A DNA stretch of 12,904 bases from Anaerolineae bacterium. Its GTDB lineage: Bacteria; Chloroflexota; Anaerolineae; JAAYZQ01. Where the stretch lies: assembly GCA_016926595.1 (NCBI GenBank), contig JAFGOG010000626.1, positions 1 to 12,904 on the forward strand, written 5' to 3'. Both the position numbers and the translations under genes were made by a program. How positions within the stretch are numbered: the first letter of the stretch is position 1; the number at the start of each line of letters is the position of its first letter. The notes beneath the pieces are model-generated. The model had not been told where the DNA came from. It saw only the letters and a program-made list of their open reading frames with translations, and did no database searches. Below, in pieces: positions 1 to 7,343 of the stretch.

Positions 1-95
1 ATGATGACTACCGCCAGGCCCTTGTCCGCCGCGTATTTCAGCCCCTTGGTGCCGGCCTGTTCGTCCATATCCATGAAGTTGAACTGGTACTGACA
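1..95 (-). pseudogene. Truncated aldo/keto reductase fragment (homologue of the gene at 11071-12225)
   Basis: Read on the minus strand from base 95 down to base 1, the sequence encodes [15 protein letters not shown] followed by [16 protein letters not shown]. This matches CQIQYNYMDIEEQAG and its continuation in the intact reductase at 11071-12225. The first 80 bases align without gaps to 11612-11691, with about 65 identities by hand count. Similarity stops near base 95. Upstream the frame has no start codon and hits a stop at 123-125, and the other frames do not resume the family. The piece is therefore the middle of a gene whose first ~200 residues are missing. Its C-terminal part would lie left of the window. 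It may be a decayed paralogue or a rearrangement scar. Confidence is high for the homology, and moderate that it is non-functional. Confidence 0.75.
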
Positions 96-216
96 TACAC
101 AAAGTACAAAAAAACTTCTGCCTCAGCGCTCGGCTCTGGCTGCGGGACTAGCACGCAGTACTGGAAACCAGGCAGAGTACGCGAAGCTTTGCGTGCTGTC
201 GTAGCCGATCATGCTC

Positions 217-229
217 AGGGGTCACCCCT
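217..229 (-). terminator. Short hairpin overlapping the operon's last stop codon
   Basis: The sequence AGGGGTCACCCCT is a perfect inverted repeat (arms AGGGGT/ACCCCT) that begins within the TAA stop codon (229-231) of the WD40-caspase gene. It could end transcription of the four-gene operon. No run of T follows on the minus strand, so it does not meet the usual intrinsic-terminator pattern and the call is weak. The rest of 96-228 shows nothing recognisable. Confidence 0.25.
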
Positions 230-3200
230 TATCCAGGTGCCCCCAGTTTCTTCACTAGTGCATCCAGAATTCTTACGACGAGTTGTTCTACCTCTGCGCG
301 GCTGCCCTGTACTTCAAAATCGCCAGCGGGATGGCCGCTCCGGAAAAGATGCACTGTCACCTGTATACTGTCACCGTCCAGATGGTAGCGGCCGACGAGG
401 GCGTAAGCATCTGGAAGCTCATCGGCATCCATGAATACCAAAGGAGCTGCGCGGCCCAGGTCCGAGCGCTCTCGTAGCGCATTGTTGACTCTCTTTGCCA
501 GGCCGAGGTGGTCAAGAAGGAGAATTTCGTCCTGAAAGTTCGCTCGTAGCACCAGCGGGATCGCCTGCCTGAGTACGGGAATCTGCTGCCTGTCCGTTTC
601 TGCCAGTTGGCCGATGTCGAAACTGGCGCCGCCGCGTGGGATAGCGACCAGCGGGCGCTGGATTCCCCCGATGCCTTTGGCAATTCGTGGCACCTGATCC
701 GTCGCGAACTCGAATAGCCTGGCCACGTCGACAAACTCATCCTCGCGCAAAGCTCCGCCGCGCATACCCAGTAGCAAGCTATAGGTCAACAATCCTTGCC
801 CATAGCGGCTCGACTCATAGCTAACCGCATCGGCGGTTGATCCCGCGAGGATGTACAGGCCCGTCCGGTCTTTCATCCTGTCTAGTGCCCGGATCTGACT
901 AGAGGGAATCGCGCGCTGCTCTGTTAGCCTCTCCACCAGCTTGCCTGCAGCACATGTGTCGAGGATGAGCACTTGTTTCAGAGCTGGGACTTGCTGGATG
1001 AGCCGGGTCAATTCCTGGCTGGAGATTGCCGTTTGGTTGCGAACCGCAGGATCGTCCAGGTTACCTGTGCGTGCGTCTGCAGTCAGATAGTAGTAGTCTC
1101 CATCCTGTCCCCCGTGACTGACACCATGACCAGCCAAATAAACGACCAAGACATCAGTGGACTTGGCTTGTTTCGCCAACGTCTCGAACGCCTGTACGAT
1201 ATTCTTGCGGGTCGAGTGACCTCGACCGGTTCCCCGGTCAGAAAGAAGAAGGATTTCCTGGCCCTGGCCTCCCGTATCCTGCGAAGGGGGAGGCGAGGGG
1301 GCGGTGAACAGGGTGACGTGTACTCTATCAGCGCCAAAGAGGCGTTGCGCACCAAGTTGCAAGGCTTTTGCGACGTCTTCGGCGTCCTTGGCAGCAAGGC
1401 GCAGATCCAGTTCTTCGCCCTGATAGTCGGACGTGCCGGCTATGACGGTCCACAGATTGGGCGGTTCGATCTGCTTGGCCGGTGCCTGGTATACGCCCCG
1501 CAGGCTCCGACTGACCAGGTACCCCTCCGCGTTGTAGGCCTTGATTTCACAAGTGTTACTCTCACCGGGAATCAAATAGGGATGATCGGAGAAATCGATC
1601 TCCAGCTCCGCCTGGTCCGCTTGTGGATCCAGGTTTGCACTTCGCGCGTCTGCCGTAACCTCTTTGCCGTTGATCGACAGCACTACCCGGCCAATGCCTC
1701 CACCGCGATTCATAAGACGCAGACGGGCTTTGGGACTCGACGGATCGCTGTCGATCCACTCCATCGCGGGATGGAGTGCCACGTCGAGCAAGGCTGGCAC
1801 ATCTCGAAGGGGCTCGGCACCATGGCCGAAGAGCTTGTGCAAGAGACCCGGCTCATAGTATCGTTCCTTCAGTTGGCTCAGCTCGACCGGCTCCAGACCG
1901 ACAACCCAGTGCAGCCATCGGATGTTGCCACCATTCGACGCGTCAAAACGACCTTCAGCGTCGATGACAGCCCAACTGCCATCCGGAAACGAGTACAGAC
2001 TACAAATCCTCCGGGGCTCGGTGGGCACGCTGACGTTCCAGAGCGTGGCTGTGGCGTCGTTGCTGCCGGCTACCAAGAGGTCCCCGGTCGCATTGAATTT
2101 GAGCGAGGCAATGCTGCCTGTATGCCCGGTAAATGTGGACAACTCCCTGCCGGTGGCAGGATCCCACAATTTGAGCATACCATCTGTGCCGCCACTGGCC
2201 AGGACGTTGCCGTCTGGCCCAAAGATCGCCGATGTGCCCTTTTCGATCACGGCGGGCACTTGGTGTTCGACGAGAGTGTCCAACAGCGCGCCGTTCGCCA
2301 CATCCCATAGCCTGATCGTCTGATCGTACCCGCCACTGGCCAGAATCTTGCCGTCCGGGCTGAACCGCAGATTATTGACATAACGAGTATGCCCGCTGAG
2401 CGTCTGCAAGTGCTGGCAAGTATCCACGTCCCAGAGACGAATGGTTCCATTTGCATGTCCGCCCGCCAATAGTTTTCCATCCGGGCTAAAGGCGACAGAC
2501 AACATGCCAGATACATACGGCGCCCGACGGGCGTATTCCTTTTCTCCCAATACACCTTGCTCTGTATTCTGGGCGATGTTCCACAGCCGGATCGTGCCAT
2601 CCGCACAGGCGCTTGCCAGCAACTGACTATCTGAAGGGCTGAGGGCCACCGACCAAATGGGCGCCGGGTACTGGATAGAAGCGATTTGGTCGCCACTGCT
2701 GGTATCCCAAAGCCTCGTCGTTCCATCCCAACTGCCGCTAACCAGCAGGTCACCGTCGTCTGAAATGTCCAGTGAAAACACCCTGTCGTCATGTCCCTTG
2801 AGAAGGAGCGGCCCCCCGGCACGATCTAGTTGCCAGATGCTGATCACCTTGTCCTCACCTGCCATGACAACAGTTCTGCCATCGGGGCTGAACAAAACAG
2901 GATTCACGTCGCCGATATGGCGGTCAAACGTCCTGATCAACGTGCCGCTCTCAGCATCCACGAGCGTGATACGCCCCAGATGCGGGTCTCGTCCCTCTGC
3001 CAAGGCCAGCATTTTTCCGTCCGGGCTAAAAGCAAGCGCGTTGATGTGAAACGAACCGGTTTCAAGAGAGCAAATCTGGCGCTCTTGGCCGACGTCCCAG
3101 ATTCTCACCGTCCCGTCGTCGCTCGTACTCGCCAACTGCTTCCCATCATGACTGAACACTACGCTCCTCACACTTGCGGTGTGGCCGCAGAGTGTGTGGC

Positions 3201-5211
3201 ACAACGTCGCATCTTGAGCTTTGTAGAGCTTGATGGCCCATGGTTTCGCTGATTCCAGTGGGCGTATGACCGTTACTCCGATCGTGGTTATGACCATCTT
3301 CATTTTGCCATTACTCGCAGTATCGGCAGCGGGTGGATACTCTTCAATCTGTACTCCCCTGGGCATGGCGTACCCAACTGCTAGAACACCCTCCGCTGAA
3401 TCAAAAGCAAGGGCCTTGGGGATGAGATTGATCGTGCTGTCAGAATCACTGTCGCCCCACACCCGCCTTACTGGATAGACGAATGCCGGGATGGACGACA
3501 TGTGGTTGCCCGACACCACATCCCGAACGACGATCCCGTCTGGGCTCCCCGTGGCAACAAACCTGGCGTCAGAACTCAGAGTGACAATACCGGCTTCAGT
3601 CCGTAAATGCAGCAGTTCTGTGCCTGTAGCCACATCCCACATCCCGATTGTCCCACCCTCGCTTCCTGCGACGAGCATGTTTCGGACCGGGTGAAAGGCA
3701 CCGGCTATCACCTTGCCGCTCAAGTTGGTTAGCGAGTGTAGCAATTTGCCTGTCACAATGTCCCAGAGTTTGATCTCTCCGCCCTCGCTCCCGCTTGCCA
3801 GGGTTCTTCGGTTCGTAGAGAAAACCAGGGATGAAATCGGGGCCAGATGCCCCCTCAGTGTTCGGATCTGCGTCCCGGTCGCCATGTCACGCAGCTCGAT
3901 GTTCATGTCTCGGCTGCCACTGGCCAGAACCTTTCCATCAGGACTGAACGCCACGCAGTTGACTTGACGGGAGAGCCCGGTTTCCGTCACAAGCTCAGGT
4001 TGGTGGGTCTCTGCCGCAAGCCGTCTCGCTCTGTCAATGAACTCCATCTTGGGGTATGTCTCGGCCTCAGAGATGGTCAGCAGGTTTGAGACAAGGCCGG
4101 GCTCGTAATATCGTGCTTTCAACTGGTCAAGATCGAGGATCTCGAGGCCCAAGACCCAATGCATCCAGCGCATAGCACCGGGCGAGGCGTCGAACCGGCA
4201 GTCTGGGGTGACAATCATCCAGTCGCTTTCACCAATAGGAGTCAGAGTGGCCAACGGCTGGTCCAGACGGATATCCCACAGCTTGATGGTGGTGTCGATG
4301 CTGCCACTGGCAATCAATCGCCCATCCGGGCTTGGAACCGCAGAAAAGACGGGGCTCAAATGCCCTTCGAACGAGTGAGGCTTGCCCTCGCTGCGGATAT
4401 TCCACAGTCGGGTCTTGCCATCGGCGCCAGCGCTGATCACGCACTGGCCATCTGGATGAAAAACGACACTCAGGACTCTACCTGTGTGAGCGTGGATCGA
4501 TGTTTCCGGTTCCCCGGTCCGAGTATTCCATATGGAAATATAACCCCAATCATCACCACTTGCGACAAGAGAACCTTGCGGGCTAAAGGCCACCATCGTG
4601 ACGTACGCGTGCGCTGAAAAGCTTTGTACTTCTGTGCCCTGCCGCATATTCCAAAGCTTGATAGTTTTGTCTGGGCTGCCGCTCGCGATGTACTGGCTGT
4701 CGGGACTGATGGCTACCGACCACACCGGGCCCTGGTGCCCGGTGAGGATCCGCGTAGTCTTCTTATCGCGAGTATTCCAGATCCTGATCGTTCCATCATC
4801 ACTGCCGCTGACGACGAATTGACCATCTGAGGAAAAAGCAACGGATTCAACCTCTCTTCGGTGCCCCTTTAGCGTGGACAATTCCTGGCACGTTGCAACA
4901 TCCCACAGCTTCAGCGTATGATCGTGGCTGCCGCTGGCCGCAACCTGCCCGCCCGGGCTGAAAGCAACCGAGGAGACAACGCGCGAATGGCCTGCTAGCG
5001 GTTCAATCTTCGCGCCCTCGTGCAGATTCCAGAGCTTCACAGTGCCAGCCGCACTGCCGATAGCCAGCACGCTGCCATCAGGGCTGAAGGCAAGAGATCT
5101 GACCGGTGAAACAAGGGCCCCGGCGCCAAGCGACAATCTCAACGTATGCTGTTCCGGCCAAATGCTCAGCACGGAGCTGTCCTCAGGTTCTGTCTTGGAT
5201 TTCAGTCCCAT
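229..5211 (-). CDS. Giant WD40-repeat caspase-family (C14) protease
   Basis: A 1660-aa protein. Residues 35-322 hold seven WD40 blades with SPDG, GS.DGT and IKLWD signatures. Residues 329-378 are a linker with RFDAS and RYYEPGL. Residues 414-1062 hold fourteen more blades, and 1078-1128 repeat the linker. A beta-rich, Ig-like stretch (about 1145-1242) precedes a caspase domain (about 1252-1520) with His1362 in YLAGHG and Cys1420 in LILDTCAAG, the expected dyad. Residues 1545-1660, with ALVGRYHLDGDSIQV, resemble a TolB/FlgO-like domain. WD40 propellers bind partners, and caspases cut after specific residues, so this is probably a regulated protease held in a scaffold. No signal peptide or membrane helix is visible, so it should be cytoplasmic. 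It is the last gene of the operon, 35 bases after its neighbour. The ATG has only a weak purine-rich Shine-Dalgarno sequence. The family call is secure, but the biological role is inferred. Confidence 0.93.
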   Translation of the reverse strand: MGLKSKTEPEDSSVLSIWPEQHTLRLSLGAGALVSPVRSLAFSPDGSVLAIGSAAGTVKLWNLHEGAKIEPLAGHSRVVSSVAFSPGGQVAASGSHDHTLKLWDVATCQELSTLKGHRREVESVAFSSDGQFVVSGSDDGTIRIWNTRDKKTTRILTGHQGPVWSVAISPDSQYIASGSPDKTIKLWNMRQGTEVQSFSAHAYVTMVAFSPQGSLVASGDDWGYISIWNTRTGEPETSIHAHTGRVLSVVFHPDGQCVISAGADGKTRLWNIRSEGKPHSFEGHLSPVFSAVPSPDGRLIASGSIDTTIKLWDIRLDQPLATLTPIGESDWMIVTPDCRFDASPGAMRWMHWVLGLEILDLDQLKARYYEPGLVSNLLTISEAETYPKMEFIDRARRLAAETHQPELVTETGLSRQVNCVAFSPDGKVLASGSRDMNIELRDMATGTQIRTLRGHLAPISSLVFSTNRRTLASGSEGGEIKLWDIVTGKLLHSLTNLSGKVIAGAFHPVRNMLVAGSEGGTIGMWDVATGTELLHLRTEAGIVTLSSDARFVATGSPDGIVVRDVVSGNHMSSIPAFVYPVRRVWGDSDSDSTINLIPKALAFDSAEGVLAVGYAMPRGVQIEEYPPAADTASNGKMKMVITTIGVTVIRPLESAKPWAIKLYKAQDATLCHTLCGHTASVRSVVFSHDGKQLASTSDDGTVRIWDVGQERQICSLETGSFHINALAFSPDGKMLALAEGRDPHLGRITLVDAESGTLIRTFDRHIGDVNPVLFSPDGRTVVMAGEDKVISIWQLDRAGGPLLLKGHDDRVFSLDISDDGDLLVSGSWDGTTRLWDTSSGDQIASIQYPAPIWSVALSPSDSQLLASACADGTIRLWNIAQNTEQGVLGEKEYARRAPYVSGMLSVAFSPDGKLLAGGHANGTIRLWDVDTCQHLQTLSGHTRYVNNLRFSPDGKILASGGYDQTIRLWDVANGALLDTLVEHQVPAVIEKGTSAIFGPDGNVLASGGTDGMLKLWDPATGRELSTFTGHTGSIASLKFNATGDLLVAGSNDATATLWNVSVPTEPRRICSLYSFPDGSWAVIDAEGRFDASNGGNIRWLHWVVGLEPVELSQLKERYYEPGLLHKLFGHGAEPLRDVPALLDVALHPAMEWIDSDPSSPKARLRLMNRGGGIGRVVLSINGKEVTADARSANLDPQADQAELEIDFSDHPYLIPGESNTCEIKAYNAEGYLVSRSLRGVYQAPAKQIEPPNLWTVIAGTSDYQGEELDLRLAAKDAEDVAKALQLGAQRLFGADRVHVTLFTAPSPPPSQDTGGQGQEILLLSDRGTGRGHSTRKNIVQAFETLAKQAKSTDVLVVYLAGHGVSHGGQDGDYYYLTADARTGNLDDPAVRNQTAISSQELTRLIQQVPALKQVLILDTCAAGKLVERLTEQRAIPSSQIRALDRMKDRTGLYILAGSTADAVSYESSRYGQGLLTYSLLLGMRGGALREDEFVDVARLFEFATDQVPRIAKGIGGIQRPLVAIPRGGASFDIGQLAETDRQQIPVLRQAIPLVLRANFQDEILLLDHLGLAKRVNNALRERSDLGRAAPLVFMDADELPDAYALVGRYHLDGDSIQVTVHLFRSGHPAGDFEVQGSRAEVEQLVVRILDALVKKLGAPG
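1828..1980 (-). other. Linker module, copy 2 (RFDAS...RYYEPGL)
   Basis: Residues 1078-1128 of the WD40-caspase. Key residues are W1080, GRFDAS (1087-1092), RWLHW (1098-1102), GLE (1105-1107) and QLK.RYYEPGL (1113-1123). This copy sits in the usual place, between the last propeller and the Ig-like plus caspase region. Confidence 0.8.
2026..3972 (-). repeat. WD40 array 2: fourteen blades, probably two propellers
   Basis: Residues 414-1062 of the WD40-caspase. I count fourteen units, so two seven-bladed propellers are likely, dividing near residue 765. Blade 4 ends in VVRDV without the usual Trp. Blade 5 is stretched by an insert at about residues 617-656 and ends in KLYK. The later blades (residues 766-1062) are the most regular. 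Confidence 0.8.
4078..4227 (-). other. Linker module, copy 1 (RFDAS...RYYEPGL)
   Basis: Residues 329-378 of the WD40-caspase. Key residues are W331, RFDAS (339-343), W349, HW (351-352), GLE (355-357), and QLK.RYYEPGL (363-373). A related segment commonly sits between WD40 repeats and caspase domains in bacterial proteins. Here no caspase follows it, and more WD40 blades come next. About 27 of 50 positions match copy 2. Confidence 0.8.
4246..5109 (-). repeat. WD40 array 1: seven blades, one propeller
   Basis: Protein residues 35-322 of the WD40-caspase. I count seven units, each with a V.SVAFSPDG-like strand and a closing LW(D/N) strand, at about residues 36, 78, 121, 162, 203, 245 and 287. 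Seven is the canonical count for a closed beta-propeller. Confidence 0.85.
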
Positions 5212-5246
5212 CTTGGCTCTACCCTCTCACCAGGCATGGATTACCG

Positions 5247-7292
5247 TTACCCCCTTGCGATCCGGATATGCGCCACCGTCGCCGTCCAGAGCTCGGATGG
5301 CGCCGCGTCGGCCTTTTTCGTACGACGAAAGCGCCTTGCGTCCCTCGCCATCGCCAGATTTTCGTCCACCACTTCCTGCACTCCTTTGTCCAAGGTCAGG
5401 AACCGGAGGTCTACGTCGTGCCGGGTTGTGCCGATGGCGATCATGCGGTCCGTCGCATGCGTCGGCAGTTGAACGTCATAATCGCCTGCCGGCAGCGATT
5501 CCGGACTGGCCTGGAACGTCGCACGGAATTTGTTGTCGAGCCACATGACGTGAGCGGCTCCATCTCGCAGCAGGGCATCGCTCAGGTACTCGACTATGCC
5601 ACCTGCCGTGGAGTTCAGCAAGAACACGTTCAGGTGGTAGCGCGAGCTGTTGGTCACCCTGACGCAGAACTCAAAGCCCGACTGCAATGTATAGATCCGA
5701 TCGTGATCCCGGGGCGCTTCAGGCAGCGCGGGATCGGCCAGTTCTCCAGGTGACATGGCCAGCAACGCCGGCTTGTCATTACAGTCCAGGACCTGCACGC
5801 TCAGGCTGTTGGCCATCTGCGGGTCGCTGCAATTGTGCGCCATGCGCAGCACTGTATTGTACCGGTAATAGTGCTCCAGCCCGGCGCGCAATGCCTGAAC
5901 CTCTCCCGGCGGGACGACGGCCAGCACAGGCTCGGTGTCATTGCCAATGATCCACCTGCCGCCTAGCTGCGCGACCACTTCAACTTCGGCGTGAGGGTCT
6001 TCGGAAGAGACGACTTCGAGTAGCGGCGATGCTTCGAGTTGCACCTGAAATTCTGCGTCAGCCGGCTCGAGGCTCACACGCAGGCGCTGGCTTTGTCCCG
6101 GCTTGGCCAGCCGGCCGCGCGCGCCATCGGGCACCTCAAACGGCTCGCCAAGCGGTGCCGCTACAGCGCTGGAGGGTCCGGCCTGTCTCACTTTCAGGCG
6201 CCCCACGGGCCGATCTGCTTGCGACCCGATCTTGGGTAATAGGCGGGGCTCTGGCCCATAGACTGCGATCTCGGCGCCTTCGGTAACCCCCATGAGCTGG
6301 CCCGCACCGATATCGTACCCGCCATCTCGCCACTGTGTTACCCTGTAGCCGGCATCCATCTTTTCCCAGGGTCCGCCAAACACCTTGCGCTCGCTGCGGC
6401 CGATCACCCAGGGGTGCTGGGCGCGCTGGCGGACCAGGGCGCTGCGCTTCGTGGCCCTCGCCAACAATGCCGGCCAGATGTCGGCCCAGCGCAGAGCGGC
6501 GCGTTCGTCCGCATCCCTTTCGCCAAGCACGCTCAACAGGCTATGGGTGAACACGCCATGCGAGGGCTGGCCATACGGATAAGCGCCTTCGCCAGCCTTC
6601 TCGTCCGACTGGCAGGCAACCACGACCAGGTAGCTCGGGTCGGGGGACTGCAACAGATGTGAACTCACGCCGCGATCCTGCGCTGCATCGCCCGGGCCGA
6701 GGCGGGCCAGGTCAGGCGGCGCAACTGGGGCCGGGTCGCCACCCAGGGAGCGTACCTGCCCTTGAGCCTCGGCCCCGCCCAGATCCCGGGTGGCCCCTGC
6801 AGAGTGGCAGCAGTCGAGAACAATGGTCAGGTCGTCTGTCCGCGCCGCGATGGCATTGACCAACGCGTTGATCTCGACATCGAACAGGTACTCGATCTCC
6901 TGGCCGTTGTGGGGTACAAGGGCTTCGTGCCAAACCGGGCTGTCGGTCCACAGTCTTTCATCGCCGTGGCCTGCATAGTAGATCAGGACACGGTCAGCGG
7001 GTTTCACGGCCGGCCCGGCCAGGTCCTGCAATGCCTGGACGAGGTTGGCCCTCGTCGGCGGCAGGGTCTGATCCTCGAAACGCGACATCGAGGTCTGACC
7101 GGCACGTGGAGCAGCTAGCCGTGTCACTCGGATCTGTTCCGCCGGGATGCCTATCCCCGGCGGTTCAAACAATAGCTGTTCGATGGCATCAATGTCGTTC
7201 ACGCACCCCCGGAGGCTCCTGTACCGCGGGGGGTAACGATCTATGCCGACGAGCAAGACGTGATAGGAGAAACTACTGGTTTGCGCACTCAT
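5247..7292 (-). CDS. Caspase-family (C14) protease with beta-rich C-terminal region
   Basis: A 681-aa protein. The caspase domain fills about residues 10-300. VLLVGIDRY (12-20) is the first core strand. His109 lies in IYYAGHGDE and Cys162 in VLDCCHSAG, giving an intact dyad. Residues 221-254 ([16 protein letters not shown], then GVFTHSLL) form the small-subunit part. Between Cys162 and residue 220 runs a Gly/Pro/Asp-rich loop that could be an activation or cleavage segment. Residues 316-345 look like a small beta-barrel found in such proteins. Residues 535-625 ([12 protein letters not shown] onward) resemble the DUF4384 type of tail. No signal peptide or membrane segment is seen. Shine-Dalgarno AAGGGAG (7301-7307) supports the start. 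It is the third gene of the operon, 51 bases after the CHAT gene. The family is clear; the substrate is unknown. Confidence 0.92.
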   Translation of the reverse strand: MSAQTSSFSYHVLLVGIDRYPPRYRSLRGCVNDIDAIEQLLFEPPGIGIPAEQIRVTRLAAPRAGQTSMSRFEDQTLPPTRANLVQALQDLAGPAVKPADRVLIYYAGHGDERLWTDSPVWHEALVPHNGQEIEYLFDVEINALVNAIAARTDDLTIVLDCCHSAGATRDLGGAEAQGQVRSLGGDPAPVAPPDLARLGPGDAAQDRGVSSHLLQSPDPSYLVVVACQSDEKAGEGAYPYGQPSHGVFTHSLLSVLGERDADERAALRWADIWPALLARATKRSALVRQRAQHPWVIGRSERKVFGGPWEKMDAGYRVTQWRDGGYDIGAGQLMGVTEGAEIAVYGPEPRLLPKIGSQADRPVGRLKVRQAGPSSAVAAPLGEPFEVPDGARGRLAKPGQSQRLRVSLEPADAEFQVQLEASPLLEVVSSEDPHAEVEVVAQLGGRWIIGNDTEPVLAVVPPGEVQALRAGLEHYYRYNTVLRMAHNCSDPQMANSLSVQVLDCNDKPALLAMSPGELADPALPEAPRDHDRIYTLQSGFEFCVRVTNSSRYHLNVFLLNSTAGGIVEYLSDALLRDGAAHVMWLDNKFRATFQASPESLPAGDYDVQLPTHATDRMIAIGTTRHDVDLRFLTLDKGVQEVVDENLAMARDARRFRRTKKADAAPSELWTATVAHIRIARG

Positions 7293-7300
7293 GACACAGA

Positions 7301-7307
7301 CTCCCTT
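7301..7307 (-). promoter_or_regulatory. Ribosome binding site of the caspase gene
   Basis: AAGGGAG on the minus strand, 8 bases before the ATG at 7292. It supports this start over later in-frame starts. Confidence 0.7.
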
Positions 7308-7343
7308 CGCACGAATGAACTGGAATCCGTCGCCGAGATGGAC

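Noticed and set aside
150..197. Inverted repeat AGCACGCA / TGCGTGCT with a 32-base loop
   Set aside because: Only 8-base arms with a long loop and no poly-T. This is close to what chance gives, and no attachment-site or terminator context was seen.
973..2310. A 445-aa open frame on the plus strand inside the WD40-caspase gene
   Set aside because: It lies wholly antisense to a well-supported coding region and has no ribosome site or family resemblance. It results from codon bias of the opposite strand.
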